NCBI GenBank assembly: GCA_903918755.1
Contig: CAIXFN010000093.1
Span: 1 to 64,000 of the forward strand
From: an uncultured Pedosphaera sp.
GTDB lineage: Bacteria; Verrucomicrobiota; Verrucomicrobiia; Limisphaerales; Pedosphaeraceae
Length of the DNA stretch: 64,000 nt
Direction of reading: 5' to 3'
Shown here: positions 9,575 to 20,900 of the stretch, in pieces
Position numbering within the stretch: position 1 is the first letter of the stretch
Layout of the letters: every line of letters begins with the position of its first letter
The notes under the pieces: model-generated
Told to the model about the DNA's origin: nothing
What the model saw: the letters and a program-made list of their open reading frames with translations, nothing else
The model's database searches: none
Translations under genes and position numbers: made by a program

Positions 9575-10495
9575 TCAGTCGGAACTCAGGGTTACCATTC
9601 GGCCGCTGATGCGGTCGTTTGAGCCTTTCCGGGTGATGAGAGTCTGACCGTTCACCTGCTTGCGCTCAAAATCAGAAAGATTCGTAATTTTGTAGCCTTC
9701 CTCGGTCCGGCGGACGGCTTCGAGGCAGCCCATTTCGTGGGCGGACTGGGCGGCCTGACGATAGAACTCCAAGGAACCGCCGAGGGCAATGTCAGTCATG
9801 AAATAGCGGACGTTGACCTCGGGCCAAGGCACGTCGGAGTTGAGCCGCACCAAAGCCGGATCAGCGGGGTGTCCGCTGCCCCGGAAAACCAGCCGGCCAT
9901 CTTTCCTTTCAAACTGCTGGGAATTGCTGACGCGGCATCCAGCCGCGAATCGCCGCAAGGCTTCAACCGTCACGGGATTTGGCGGTCCCTCCTTCCGCAA
10001 GCTGTCAGGGGACATTCCCAGAGTCAAATCCAGCAACGCGAGGCGGAGGTGGCCTTGGGGCAGTTCGCCATCATTGGATAGAATGACCTCGTTTCCCAGG
10101 ATCGTGCGATCCGTGCCGCGGAAGACCACCCGGAAAACCCGGCCATCCTTCCCGAAACGGTTGGTCACCCATTTGCGCTCAAACTCGGCCATGTTGATGA
10201 CCTGGACTCCGGCATCCCATAACCGCATGGCCTCGCGGGAATCCGGGTCCCGTTCTTCGGTGGCGTATTTGCGGTAAAGTTCGGTTTTGCCGCCGCCCGT
10301 CAAATCGGCCAGCAGGTAGCGCACCTGCGGATCGCGCCACATGCCAGTCTGCCAATCAGCGGATTGGGGGGTCGCGGCGGGAACGAGCGCGAAGATGGCC
10401 AGGCCGGCGGCGAGCAGCAAGTTCCAGGATGAGGAGATGGCCCGAGGCTGGGTCACCGGAACCCGTCGTTGAATTTGGCGAGGTGAAGTAGTCAT
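9575..10495 (-). CDS. Exported protein of unknown function with two internal repeats
   Basis: The product (306 residues from the ATG at 10495) has a hydrophobic segment at about 26-42 ending APAATPQSA. The mature part contains two related units. One starts VRYLLADLTGGGKTELYRKY and runs to a FERKW segment; the other starts VRYFMTDIALGGSLEFYRQA and runs to FERKQ. I do not recognise the family. The start at 10495 overlaps the stop of the upstream gene by 4 bases (10492-10495), which supports this start over an extension to 10633. Confidence 0.6.
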   Translation of the reverse strand: MTTSPRQIQRRVPVTQPRAISSSWNLLLAAGLAIFALVPAATPQSADWQTGMWRDPQVRYLLADLTGGGKTELYRKYATEERDPDSREAMRLWDAGVQVINMAEFERKWVTNRFGKDGRVFRVVFRGTDRTILGNEVILSNDGELPQGHLRLALLDLTLGMSPDSLRKEGPPNPVTVEALRRFAAGCRVSNSQQFERKDGRLVFRGSGHPADPALVRLNSDVPWPEVNVRYFMTDIALGGSLEFYRQAAQSAHEMGCLEAVRRTEEGYKITNLSDFERKQVNGQTLITRKGSNDRISGRMVTLSSD

Positions 10496-11520
10496 GGGCG
10501 CTTTAGTTTTTCTTCCAACAGGGTAAACGTTTTGTCGCGGTCGATCGCGCCGCACCGGAGGATGCGGCCCTTGGTTCCCTTGAATTGATAAGCCAGGTCC
10601 CAATTGACTTCCGGACATTCCACGGTTTCCCATGTGGCCAGCGAGGGATCCACCAGGGCGGCGATGTCGCCCAAATCGAAGAACCCTTTGTTGGGGGACT
10701 GATAGGCGCGGTTTTCCAAACGAGACTCATGCAGATAGCGGCCCAACGGGCTGAAATCCCCCCAGCGCGCGGATTGTTCCATGGGGCAGGTCAGGTGGGT
10801 GCCGGTATCGAAGAGCACGAACGCCAGATCTGAGTGGAACACCAGGCGCGCCGCGCGCACGTCGCCCAGGACATTGAAGTTCCAGCAGCGTTTGGGCCAT
10901 TCGGTGCGAAAATGCCAGAAAACCCGGACGTGGTCCGCGATTCGGGATTCCTTCAGATAAGCCGAGGCGATGTCGGTGGCCGCACCCAAACCGATCACCC
11001 AGAGCGGGTCCTGCGGAGCTGACGCGATGGCCCGGGCGATGATGAAGTCCACCCCTTCCGATGGCGTGGGTTCGAACTGGTAGCGCAAGGGGGCGGAACC
11101 TTCCTTGATCGGGTATTTATCCATCAACCCGGCGTGATCAAGCACGGCCGCGATGGCGCGCGCGGAACTGGCCACGCTGGCAGGACCGGCGTCGGGACTT
11201 TCGTTATCGTAATTGGCCGCGACAAAGCCCTCTATCTGGAACCGCTCCGGGCAACGCACCGCCAGCGCGATGGCGTAGAGATCATCGATTTCATTCCGGG
11301 CGTCCGTATCAATAATGACGCGGATTCGTTGGTTCCCGGGTGGAATGACGGGAACGATCCGCTGGCGGGGGTCGCGCTGGTGGAGCGTGGCGCGGCGAGC
11401 GGCATATTCATCCGCGGCCAACGACGCGGGCGGCTTACCGCCGATGGCCAGCAGGAGCGCGGCGAAAACCATCAGTCGGAAGCCAGACCGCGGGCGGGCA
11501 AATGTCGCAAACAGGATCAT
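10492..11520 (-). CDS. Nucleoside-hydrolase-like protein (IUNH fold), exported
   Basis: The 342-residue protein has a hydrophobic leader (about 16-36). It then shows DTDARNEIDD at 71-80, a variant of the DTDxGxDD calcium-binding signature of inosine-uridine nucleoside hydrolases. The inserted residues differ from classical enzymes. Exported relatives of this kind are often found next to glycan-degradation genes, where their substrate is unknown. The start at 11520 is 4 bases from the stop of the upstream NHL-type gene. A longer open frame reaching 11808 overlaps that gene and was not used. Confidence 0.65.
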   Translation of the reverse strand: MILFATFARPRSGFRLMVFAALLLAIGGKPPASLAADEYAARRATLHQRDPRQRIVPVIPPGNQRIRVIIDTDARNEIDDLYAIALAVRCPERFQIEGFVAANYDNESPDAGPASVASSARAIAAVLDHAGLMDKYPIKEGSAPLRYQFEPTPSEGVDFIIARAIASAPQDPLWVIGLGAATDIASAYLKESRIADHVRVFWHFRTEWPKRCWNFNVLGDVRAARLVFHSDLAFVLFDTGTHLTCPMEQSARWGDFSPLGRYLHESRLENRAYQSPNKGFFDLGDIAALVDPSLATWETVECPEVNWDLAYQFKGTKGRILRCGAIDRDKTFTLLEEKLKRP

Positions 11521-11524
11521 CGCG

Positions 11525-13285
11525 CTAAGGTTTCCAACGGTAAAGCAACACCTTGGCCTTGTAATCCTCCTCCACGAACACGAGGTATTCGCCGTCCTTG
11601 CGGCGGTGCGCCGTGATTCCGGTGAGGATGTCGATCCAACCGGTTTTATCAACGCCCCCGACGGTTTCCCCGGGGTCGAACGAACCGACTTCGGCGCCAT
11701 CCGCCATCCGGTTGACGCCGATGCGGCCGCGCTCCTTCCAGCCGCCCGTGAAAACGAAGTCCCCCACGGCCGCCACGCAGGCGGCCTCGGCACCGGCCGG
11801 GGGCGCAAAGGAAACGGTCTCGCGGTTGCCCGCCAGATAATTCTTGCAGATGAAAACGCGCCGGATGTGGCGCATGTCCGAGCCCTCGTCCGCCACGATC
11901 AGGGTGTCGGTGTCATCCAGATAGACAACGCGTGCGATCTTTTCCACGCCTTTGGGGGGCTCCATCACGGTGATTTTATCCGCGCTGTAGATGGGATTGC
12001 CGCGCGGGTCGAGGCCCTGAAAATCATAGCGGAAGAAGCCGTAAGCCATCCAGATGTTGCCCTTTTTATCCACCCAAAAGGGTCCCGGCTTCACCCGCGG
12101 GGTATTCGGGAAGAATTCCCCGGCTTGGTAATCCCCATCGCCATTGGTGTCCCGCCAGATCGACGCGCCCGCGGGTTTGTTGGGTGGCCAGGGCTGCTCG
12201 GTCCGATACAGATTGTTCCCCCACTGCAGAATCAGTCCGGAAGGAATGGCCACCTCGTCTTCGTAGCGGAAGATATTGATGAAATTGCTGGCGAACATGC
12301 CGCCCACAAACAGGAACCGTCGGCCGTTGAGATAAACCACCTGGGGCGAGGTGAGACCGTGTTCGCCATTCTGCTTCACGTGCGTGAGCCCGCGCGGATC
12401 ATGGGGATACTGGTGGCGCAGGAGCGAGTAACCCGTGAGTTTTGCTTCGCGACCTGGGGACTGGGAATAATCCATGGCGTAATGTTCCTGGATACCCCAG
12501 ACGTCATTGGCATCGGTGGAAGGATCGGCGCAGACCACATCCACGAAAACGTCGCCGCGCAGTTCCCATTGCAGTTTGCCCGCGGGGGAGAATTTGCGGA
12601 GACAGGTGCCCATTTCGCTCATGGCCACATAGATATTCCCCTCCGCGTCCATGCCGGTACCGCGAATCCCCCAGAACTTGGTGGGGGTGACCACGCCCGG
12701 CTTCCCGCTGGCAATGCCACCGTAATCCCCAAAGGCGCGGGTGAGTTTTGGCTGCTGGAGTTCGGTGACATCGTAGAACAAAATTTGTTGCCGGGGACCA
12801 GTTTGGGAATCGGCCACCATCAGTTGACCGTCATTGGCCAGCGCCAGGGCCATGGGTTCATACAAATCCGGGAATGTTACCGGGACGCCGTCACACGTGA
12901 TGCCTTTGGGCTTGAAATCGTATTCGTGGAATTTGGGTTCCACATATTCGATCGCAATTTTCCACTGGCGCCCGGAGCGGTCCGTGACTTCCAGGCTATT
13001 GGCCTTGACGTCCTGGTTGCCGATGACATCGCCATCCTTGTAAACCCCGAATTTCTTTCCGCCTTCATCCCAATGGCTCCAAGTGTTCACCGTGCCATCG
13101 GGCTGCACTTTGGTGTGAATGAAGAAGTTTTGCACCCAACGATTGCTGGCACCGGAAAAGGAATTACCGAGCCAGGAAACGGTGTAATTCAAGGGGGGCG
13201 CCGCGTGGCCAAGCGTCGCCAACGCGAGAGCCATTGCCAGGCTGGCGAATTTGCCGGCAGGGGACAAAATAACGTGTCTTTTCAT
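11525..13285 (-). CDS. Secreted NHL-type beta-propeller protein
   Basis: This 586-residue protein has a classical signal peptide (MKRHVILSPAGKFASLAMAL, cleavage near GHAAP). It contains propeller-like segments such as EPMALALANDGQLMVADSQ and RGTGMDAEGNIYVAMSEMG, which resemble NHL repeats. A DTNGDGDYQAGEF motif at about residue 380 is a dockerin-like or calcium-binding acidic loop. The function is unknown. The antisense strand is open for 783 codons across this gene, but the signal peptide and operon spacing favour the minus-strand reading. Confidence 0.65.
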   Translation of the reverse strand: MKRHVILSPAGKFASLAMALALATLGHAAPPLNYTVSWLGNSFSGASNRWVQNFFIHTKVQPDGTVNTWSHWDEGGKKFGVYKDGDVIGNQDVKANSLEVTDRSGRQWKIAIEYVEPKFHEYDFKPKGITCDGVPVTFPDLYEPMALALANDGQLMVADSQTGPRQQILFYDVTELQQPKLTRAFGDYGGIASGKPGVVTPTKFWGIRGTGMDAEGNIYVAMSEMGTCLRKFSPAGKLQWELRGDVFVDVVCADPSTDANDVWGIQEHYAMDYSQSPGREAKLTGYSLLRHQYPHDPRGLTHVKQNGEHGLTSPQVVYLNGRRFLFVGGMFASNFINIFRYEDEVAIPSGLILQWGNNLYRTEQPWPPNKPAGASIWRDTNGDGDYQAGEFFPNTPRVKPGPFWVDKKGNIWMAYGFFRYDFQGLDPRGNPIYSADKITVMEPPKGVEKIARVVYLDDTDTLIVADEGSDMRHIRRVFICKNYLAGNRETVSFAPPAGAEAACVAAVGDFVFTGGWKERGRIGVNRMADGAEVGSFDPGETVGGVDKTGWIDILTGITAHRRKDGEYLVFVEEDYKAKVLLYRWKP

Positions 13286-13314
13286 AATTTACGGCATTGG
13301 CAAGGTGCGCCGGC

Positions 13315-16281
13315 TCACTTTTCAAAACCGAATTCCAGTTCGTTGGCCCAATGGGTGGTCCAATCATTGTGGAACGTCAGGGGGTTGTCCTTGGAGACAC
13401 TACGGCCGGCGGCTAATTCGAAGGCGCGACCGCCGTTGTTGACGCGGAAGCTGAACTTCACCGTTTGCCCCGCCCGCCGCCGGGCGTTCACCTCGGGCAA
13501 CTCCGACCAGGGGATGGCACATTCCACCAGGTTGCCTTTCACCACCAGACGAGCCATGCCCTTGACCGGGCCGCCGTCAATCAGCGCCTTGGGTTCCCGC
13601 GGGAAAAAATGTTTGCGCACCATGCCGGGGCGTTGGAGGCAGAATATCTCCGTGCCGCCACCATAGGCTTCCGCGACCTTGTTCAAGGCGAACTCGTAGT
13701 CCGTATCGAAGTAGGCGCAAAAGTGCGGCATGGTTCCCGGAGGAAATTCCAGATGGTCCTTCTTGGACGGGGGCACGACATTGAAGGCGATCTGCACGTT
13801 GTGGTGGCCGTTGCCGGAGGGGACGTCAAAATCCTTGCGATAGGAGAAACGGCGCACGCCCTCCGGCCAGACGAGTTCCCGCTCCTTGTCCTTCACCTTG
13901 GCGGGGTAGAAAAAGTCGTCGTCATCGCGGGTCTCGTAGCGCAAAAGACCATCCATGGCGGGAACCCGCGCGGCAAAATAGAAGTAGTTGTCATCGTAAG
14001 CGAGCCAAGCCGTTACGGCGCCCCCGCCACCCTGATGCTCCCAATCGCGGAAAGGCAGATAGGCCTTTTCGGTTTCGCTGGCACCGACTTCGGCGGCCGA
14101 AGTTTGGGGCACCACCCCTTGCCAATCCGCCAGATCGCCATCTACCGTGATGGTGCGCCGGGCGATGGAATTCACGTGGACCAGTTCCGCGTGCCGCCGG
14201 GCGATGGTGGATTCCGCTTCGAATCTCGCCAGGAGCCGGTAATTGTTGTTCGTCGTGGCCGTCCCACCACTCACGCGAGCCTGGATTACGCGCGTTTCGT
14301 GGGGTGCCAGCCGCACCCGCTGATGGGGTGGTTCGAGTTTCAGTCCCTCGATGGAGGCGAAAAAGGTTCCTCGAACCGGTCGGTTCTGCAGGTTGGTAAT
14401 TTCGAATTTAATGCGGGGCTTCGACGGAATGGGCGCCGTGAAGTCATGCGCCTTGATTTCCACCAGATCCACCCCGGTGATGCGGGCGGAAGTCAATTCC
14501 TTGAGCAAAGCGGCAAAGGAACCAGGACGGCCATCGGAACGCAGGAAGTAACCCAATTGATTGAGGGGGACGGTGATGATTCCGTTCGTTGACGGGATCG
14601 GATTACCATAAAAATCCAATAACCGGAAACGGCCTGCGCCATCCGCCAATTCCAGGCGGGCACCCGGGGTGAGGCTGACCGAGCGGAACAGGGTCCGATT
14701 TTTGTCGTAACTGGCGCCGAGGTCACCCACGACAACAACTGTGCCGTCGTCGGGGTCTGGGGAGCCGGTGCGCTCGCCGCCCCTCACTTTTGGGAGTCCA
14801 TCAAACACGAAGATCCAGGGCAGTCCATTTTTGAAGAGAATTTCGCGGAAGCCCCGTTGGCCGATGAATTTTTGGGTGGCGGCCACCGCCGCTCCCGGCG
14901 ACCAGACCTGGGCCACCGCGAACTCTTGTCCATTGACGCGTGGTTTTTGGGAACTGAACACGTTCCCGGCATAGATACCCGCCGTGCGATCTTGCCCCAT
15001 CGCGCGCATGGAAGCGATGACCCCCGCCACGCGGTCGTCCGAGTTGGCCACCCAGCTTTCGGTGTCCCAAACCTTCACCCGGCCGAATTCGCCCTGCCGG
15101 TGCATCCATTTCGGCTCCAGGACCGGATCCGCCGCCAGGGGTTGATAGTGGATACTCACAAAATCCAGCCACGGCAGGAATTTGTCGGTTCCGTCGCTGA
15201 ACAATTTATCCCGCGTGTTCGCCGAGGAACAAGCGCCCCCCAACAGCACTTTCACCCCTGCTTCCTGCCGGGCCTCCCGGACCGCCTCCACTAGGACCTG
15301 GTACAATTCGCGGAAGCGCGGAATATCCGCACCCCAGCCAGAAATGGAGACGCCTTCCCAGGGTTCATTCCAGAGTTCCACGGCGTTGATCGGACCCTTC
15401 GGCCACCCGTGGCGGATGAGTACATCCTTCAGATAGGCTTTGAGCTTCGGGTCAAAAGACGGTAACCAGGCCAGATCTTCTTTGATGCCGGGAATCATGG
15501 TGCCGTCGGGCTTCAGCCAGGGCCGGCCCCGACCCAAGGGCTGTTCGCGTTCCGGGGTGGCGGCGGCGCCGACGGTTAGCATCAGGGTGACGTCATTGGC
15601 CATGGCCCAGTCCACATGGGCATCGGCAATGCTGCCATAGCCGCCCTCGGTGCGGGCACCTTTGACGCCGAGCCGCTTGAAAACGTTGAAGACCGCGGGC
15701 GACATCTCGTGCGGCCAGCCCAAATCCAGGGCATAAGTTGGCTGCCAAACCCGGCCGGGTTCCGGCGCTGGGACCCGGACACAAGAGCAACCGAATGCCC
15801 GTCCACGGTCCGCCAATTCGAGAATGACCGCATACCCGCCGAATTCATCGCCGATCCTTGGCTGCACGGTGATGATCCCACCCTCCGCCGGCAAGTCGGC
15901 CTGCAGGGTCGTCGAACTGGTCTCGGCAATTTTGAAGACCACCGGTTTCCACCAGTCGCCGGGTTTGCCTTTGGTGCCGTAACGGATGACGGTTGCGGTC
16001 ACGGTTCCCTTGTAGGGTGTTCCCGGTTTGACGAAAAAAGAGAAAGTGGCTTCCTCCCCTGGCCAGAGGGCATTCGCGCCGAGGCTGCAGGCGGTCTGCT
16101 GGACGGACCAGCCTTTGGCGGAAAGGCTGAAGGACTCCCGGAAGTTCTCCATCTCGCTGCCGGTCACCATTTGCGCGGAGGCGGGCTGCCCGAGGATCCC
16201 GCTCAGGACAACAAGTAATCCCAGCACCAGGCCGGACCAGGGATTGAGCGGTGAAAGCTGGAAAATAGCAGGCGTCGGCAT
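13315..16281 (-). CDS. Large secreted GH-A clan hydrolase with C-terminal CBM9-like domain
   Basis: The 988-residue protein has a signal peptide (to about residue 37). A beta-sandwich region to about 180 is followed by a TIM barrel with Glu306 (LWNEPWEG) as likely acid/base and Glu408 (VWDTESW) as likely nucleophile, the spacing seen in GH39- or GH5-like enzymes. From about residue 715 the sequence AWLAYDDNYFYFAARV marks a CBM9/DOMON-like sandwich. The gene starts one base before the stop region of the apiosidase-like gene, so the two are almost certainly co-transcribed and may act on the same glycan. Confidence 0.65.
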   Translation of the reverse strand: MPTPAIFQLSPLNPWSGLVLGLLVVLSGILGQPASAQMVTGSEMENFRESFSLSAKGWSVQQTACSLGANALWPGEEATFSFFVKPGTPYKGTVTATVIRYGTKGKPGDWWKPVVFKIAETSSTTLQADLPAEGGIITVQPRIGDEFGGYAVILELADRGRAFGCSCVRVPAPEPGRVWQPTYALDLGWPHEMSPAVFNVFKRLGVKGARTEGGYGSIADAHVDWAMANDVTLMLTVGAAATPEREQPLGRGRPWLKPDGTMIPGIKEDLAWLPSFDPKLKAYLKDVLIRHGWPKGPINAVELWNEPWEGVSISGWGADIPRFRELYQVLVEAVREARQEAGVKVLLGGACSSANTRDKLFSDGTDKFLPWLDFVSIHYQPLAADPVLEPKWMHRQGEFGRVKVWDTESWVANSDDRVAGVIASMRAMGQDRTAGIYAGNVFSSQKPRVNGQEFAVAQVWSPGAAVAATQKFIGQRGFREILFKNGLPWIFVFDGLPKVRGGERTGSPDPDDGTVVVVGDLGASYDKNRTLFRSVSLTPGARLELADGAGRFRLLDFYGNPIPSTNGIITVPLNQLGYFLRSDGRPGSFAALLKELTSARITGVDLVEIKAHDFTAPIPSKPRIKFEITNLQNRPVRGTFFASIEGLKLEPPHQRVRLAPHETRVIQARVSGGTATTNNNYRLLARFEAESTIARRHAELVHVNSIARRTITVDGDLADWQGVVPQTSAAEVGASETEKAYLPFRDWEHQGGGGAVTAWLAYDDNYFYFAARVPAMDGLLRYETRDDDDFFYPAKVKDKERELVWPEGVRRFSYRKDFDVPSGNGHHNVQIAFNVVPPSKKDHLEFPPGTMPHFCAYFDTDYEFALNKVAEAYGGGTEIFCLQRPGMVRKHFFPREPKALIDGGPVKGMARLVVKGNLVECAIPWSELPEVNARRRAGQTVKFSFRVNNGGRAFELAAGRSVSKDNPLTFHNDWTTHWANELEFGFEK

Positions 16282-16282
16282 T

Positions 16283-17731
16283 TCAGTTTTTGGAATTGTT
16301 GTGGCCGGGCAGGGGATAGTTTTTGGCTACATCATCCAGCACCAAAACCCAATCGAGCAGTTCCCCGGGTTCGGGAGGAGTGAACGTCTGGGGTTCGTGG
16401 TGGTTGAAAACGCCGGCGGCCTGGGTGCTGCCATCGCGCGGGTTGAACCACGTGGCTTTTAGGGAAGCGCCGTTGATTTTGGCGAGATTTACTTTAAAAG
16501 TCCGGCCCACCGGGACGTAAATCATGGCATAAGTGCCGGCCTCATCACGGGTGGCGACAAAGCGCCGACTGCCCGCTCCGGGGATGCTGGTGGGCACCCG
16601 GTCGGTGACAAGGATCGAATCATCGGGAATGCGGGTCAGGAGAGGGCGTGATTCGATCAGTTTACGGCCGAGCAGCATTTGGCGCGCGCCGGGAGCCTGC
16701 AGCGCTTCGCGCCACGGGATAAGCGGGTTATTGATGGGCTCGCGGCTGGCATCCCACATCTGCCAGACGGAGTGATGCCCATAGGTATGGCCGCAAGCGC
16801 CACTGAACATATCCCAATAAAAGGCGCGGCGGACATCCCCAGCCACGGTGTGACCGAGGTTCTTGGCATTGAACGAAACGGGATGCCCTTCATACACCGG
16901 TTCCCCATCGATGACGGGCTTGACCGGTTGGCGCTGGTAATCCGCGAAAGTCTGGTCGTAACGTCCCGTGAACTCGATACCATGGCCGTTTTGGCGCAGA
17001 TTAAAGTCCATCCAGGCATCGTCCTGAAACCACTTGGATGATCCGCTGCTGCCGTTGGGATGCAGCGTGATCAGGTGTCTTCCCTCATCACCCGCGCGGA
17101 GGCCCCGGGCCATGGCCGCCAGAACTGCCTTCTGGCCGTCGTTTTCCACATTACGGTCACCCCCAAGAATCCAGATGATGGGTTTGTCCCGATAGCGTCT
17201 TCCCAGCCAGGCGCCATACACCTCGGCGTTAGCCACCGTGAACAACGGTTGGCCGTCGCGCAATTTGTCATGCCAATACCGTCCCCAGGTGGGCAGAAAG
17301 CCGACGATCAAGCCGCGCGCCGCGGCCTGATCCACCACAAAATCGACATGATCCCAATAGTCGTTATCTGGTCCTTCCTTGACGGCCGGTTGGGCGGGGT
17401 CGCGATCCACCAGGGGGAGATGGCCATAAGCATTGGGCACGGTGTCGCCGTCAAATTCCCCGATCGCCACGGCCTGGATGACGGTGAAGCCCTGGGCCTT
17501 GCGCGCGTCCAAATATTCGATGGTCTCTTCGCGGTTCAAGCGGTGAAAAAGTTCCCAAGCCGTGTCGCCAAGGTAGAAAAAGGGTCGTCCGTCCGCGTAG
17601 GTGAGAAAGCGATGATTGGCGGAAACTTGGAGGAGCGGCGCCGCTCCCCGAGCTGCCGGCTCGAACAGGATTGCTAGGGGGACCAGGAGGATGGCGCATT
17701 GCCGGAGCTGTTTTTTTAGCGGGTGATTCAC
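16283..17731 (-). CDS. GH140-type apiosidase (DUF4038 catalytic domain)
   Basis: The 482-residue product (GTG start at 17731) has a signal peptide (core about 12-30). Its DUF4038 domain carries the hallmarks [17 protein letters not shown] at 49-65, Asp192 in ILGGDRN as probable acid/base, and Glu277 in [10 protein letters not shown] as probable nucleophile. The C-terminal 80 residues fit the collagen-binding-like sandwich often attached to this domain. GH140 enzymes release D-apiose from rhamnogalacturonan II. The gene lies about 8 kb downstream of an apiose catabolic operon on the same strand, which strengthens the call. Relatives with other specificities exist. Confidence 0.72.
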   Translation of the reverse strand: MNHPLKKQLRQCAILLVPLAILFEPAARGAAPLLQVSANHRFLTYADGRPFFYLGDTAWELFHRLNREETIEYLDARKAQGFTVIQAVAIGEFDGDTVPNAYGHLPLVDRDPAQPAVKEGPDNDYWDHVDFVVDQAAARGLIVGFLPTWGRYWHDKLRDGQPLFTVANAEVYGAWLGRRYRDKPIIWILGGDRNVENDGQKAVLAAMARGLRAGDEGRHLITLHPNGSSGSSKWFQDDAWMDFNLRQNGHGIEFTGRYDQTFADYQRQPVKPVIDGEPVYEGHPVSFNAKNLGHTVAGDVRRAFYWDMFSGACGHTYGHHSVWQMWDASREPINNPLIPWREALQAPGARQMLLGRKLIESRPLLTRIPDDSILVTDRVPTSIPGAGSRRFVATRDEAGTYAMIYVPVGRTFKVNLAKINGASLKATWFNPRDGSTQAAGVFNHHEPQTFTPPEPGELLDWVLVLDDVAKNYPLPGHNNSKN

Positions 17732-17814
17732 GGTGAAAAAATAGGCGCGCGGACCGGGAAACGCTAGGACGATTCGCTCCAAATTTGTGACAAATTTAAC
17801 ATCGCAACGCACGG

Positions 17815-17855
17815 GGAAACAACAAGGAGGCCGGACCTTGCGGTCCGGCCTCCCG
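17815..17855 (-). terminator. Rho-independent terminator after the 1132-residue secreted protein gene
   Basis: A perfect 12-base inverted repeat (17826-17837 and 17842-17853, loop of 4) is followed on the minus strand by the T-rich run TTGTTGTTT. It lies between the stop at 17922 and the start of the apiosidase gene at 17731. The downstream operon therefore probably needs its own promoter in 17731-17815. Confidence 0.75.
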
Positions 17856-17921
17856 CTATCGCATCGACACACAGCATCCGGTCCCCCCCACCACGAAAGG
17901 GCACCGAATCACCACCTATGG

Positions 17922-20900
17922 TTATTGACCCCGAATGCGATAGAAGCGTGTCCCGGAGGTGACGGCATCGGTGAACGTCAATTCACCGCCGGTGCCGGGC
18001 AAAGTTTGCAGGGTTTGCCAGGCTCCCGCCCCCAGGGAAGATTTGTATTCGACGAAGTAGGTCACCCCCGACTGCGAGGGGAAGGCGAACCGCACCTGAT
18101 TGCCGCTCACCGCGGTGCTTTTGATGGTCACCGGCAGCGAAACGACACCCGTGTCGCCATAATTACGGACGCGCACCGCGTAATCCTGCGCCACATTGAA
18201 CGCGGCCGGAACGCCGCCCAACTGGTCGAGGAAGGCGCCATAGGCCACGCCCACATAAAGATTGGTGGGCATGGCGGTGGTGATGTCTCCGCCCTTCACA
18301 AAATCCTGGTCGCCCAGAATCGTCCAGGAAGTTCCATTGGTGCCCGCCGACATGATGAAGACATCATTGGTGTCGGTCAGGAATCGTTGCAGGCGCAGCC
18401 AAACGTTGGGATAAGGGGCTTTGGTGTAATTGGTGGTGAAAGATCCAAACTGATCGATGGGATCATCCATATTGACGCCGGTGGTCAACCGGCTCCACAA
18501 CGGCAGGAAGGGCAACAGGGTGGTGCCGGCATAGTCTTTGTTGGGGGACACCAGGATGGACTGGAAGCGGTTGGCCACGCCGCGAGTGGCGCCCGGGGTC
18601 TCGATGCTCTCGCGCACCATCAGGCCCGCGACGGAGGAGTGGTCGGACGGATCCATGTTTTGCACCTGCACCACGACATCAAAGTTGCCTTGTTTGGTTT
18701 CATAGGCGAAAGTGATATCTTCATCTTGATTGAGGAAGCTTTCACCCGCGTTGACCAGGTTGAAACCGTGCGCCCCCACCGGGAGCACGCGCGAGGGGAG
18801 GACCGGCGCGGTCGTGGGAGTTCCGAAGGGGTTCTGGTAGAAATCGCCCGAGAAATCACTCCGGCCGATCGCGGCCCAGGTAAATTTCGAAGGAGCCACC
18901 GCCACATTTGTCTGGGCCAAAACATTGCCGTATATGTCGCGAATACCGTTGACCGTCAAGGTCGTCAATGCTCCCGCGGGAAGATTGGTGGTGATCAACA
19001 CCACGCCCGACCAGGCCCGGTCGAGCCCGCTGCTGTTGGTCACCAGATTGGCGGCAACGATGGTCCCGGCGCTGAGCGCAAAATTGGCGAGATTGCTCGC
19101 CGAAGAAGTCGTGATGGGTTTGTTAAAGACCAAACCAATTTCCGTGTATCCGGTGATGTTGTTTTGCACGACACCCGGCGTCTCCGTCAGCACGAGCGGC
19201 GTGGTATCCGCCTGCACGGTTAACGTCGCCACGACGCTGGTGACCACCTGGCCTGCGGGAACCGAAACCACCACCGTGAGCTTGGCCTGATCATCCAGAG
19301 CATGGAAGAGCAGGGGGGTGTTGTACGCGCTACCCGTCGCGCCGGCGATGGGCGCGCCGCCCCGCTGCCATTGGTAAAACACAAATGGGCTGGAAGCCTG
19401 CACCCCGATGCTAAAGCTGGCCTTGTTCCCTTCGACCACGGTGACGTTGTGGGGTTGGTTGGTAATACTAACCGTGCCGCCGTCGATGAAGAATCCGGCA
19501 ATCAGGCTGCCGGTAAGGAGCGGGGCGGAGCCGTCGGTCGGATCGTTGTCGCCAGCGAAGCTGAAGGTCACCGCGAGATTATCCCCGCCAGTCCCCTGGT
19601 GATGGACCGCTTCGATATAATAATTGGAACCAGCCACCAGCGGAATTCCCCCAGCGTACGGGAAGCTGAAGGTATCGGGGCTCCACTGGTCTGAGCGCTT
19701 CTGGGGCAACTGGCTGTTGCCGGCGCTGGACAACCATTGGCGGGAATTGCTCCAACCGGTCTCCTGGGCGATCAATGATTTGTTGGCGGCGGTGCTGTCC
19801 GTGCTCAAGTACAAATCGGTATCGTCATCCGAACTGACGAAAAAGACATAATTGGTCGTGACCTTGGGGATGAAATAGCCGCTGACGATATCCACAAAAT
19901 TCACCACGTTGTCGTTGATGGGATCTTCAAAACTGGGCAAGACGGCCGTAACGGCGGGAGTGTCGGTGGTTCCGTCCGTGTTATTGCGGTTGTACTGGGT
20001 GCCGATCCAGACGCTGCGGTTGACGAATCCGGACACTAATACCGCATTGCCGATGGTCAGGGTGGCGCCGGCGTTGATGGAGTTAATATTATTGGCGACC
20101 ACCACTTTATAGACCGTATTATTGTAGGATGTGTCCACCGCCGGCGTGGCGTAAGCGAGATTGGTAGCCCCGGGAATGGCCACGTTGTTGGAGTACCATT
20201 GGACCGATTGCGCGGGACCGGACACCGTGGCGCTGAAGCTCGCGGATGTGTTGGTCAGAACGCGTTGATTGGCCGGAGTGCTGGTGAAGGCCACCGGCGT
20301 GGTGTTGTCCGCCAACACGGTGATGCTCCCACTGCCGGAAGTATAGGACTCGACACCTTGATAGGCATTAAAATTGGCCGGGAAGTTGGTAAAAGAGGCC
20401 GAAAGCTCGGCGAAACTGTGAGTACCTTTGGTAAGCCCCACGCCGTTGATGATCACGGATTGAAACGTGTCGTCCTGGGTCAAGAACATCTGGCCATTGA
20501 GGGTCAGATTGCCCTTCGGATTATTGATGTTATAGGTGGTCATCAAGGCTCCCTGTGACTCAATATCGATATTGTTGGTGCCCAGGGAGTTAATCCCGGT
20601 CCCCACCAACAGGCCATCGTGAACAAACCAGGGGCCGTTAAAAGTATTGCTGTTGCCGGCGATGTTTAGGTTGTGAAAATACGCCGGGTTAAACAGGCCG
20701 TTTTGGACCGCCCACCACTCCAGGCGCGCGCTCCCGGTCAACTTGCCAATGACAACATAGCCACGGTCGTTCGGACCATCGTTATACATGGAGGAAGGCG
20801 CGGCGATGTTCAACTCGCCATCAATCACGCAAGTGCCATCGTTGCCCAAATCTAATTGCCCGCCATTCAGGACAAGCTTTGGAAAGAAATTGGTGCCATA

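Noticed and set aside
11315-13666. A 783-codon open frame on the plus strand
   Set aside because: It lies antisense to the NHL-propeller gene, which has a signal peptide and proper operon spacing. The antisense product has no family pattern, and long antisense frames are common in G+C-rich DNA.
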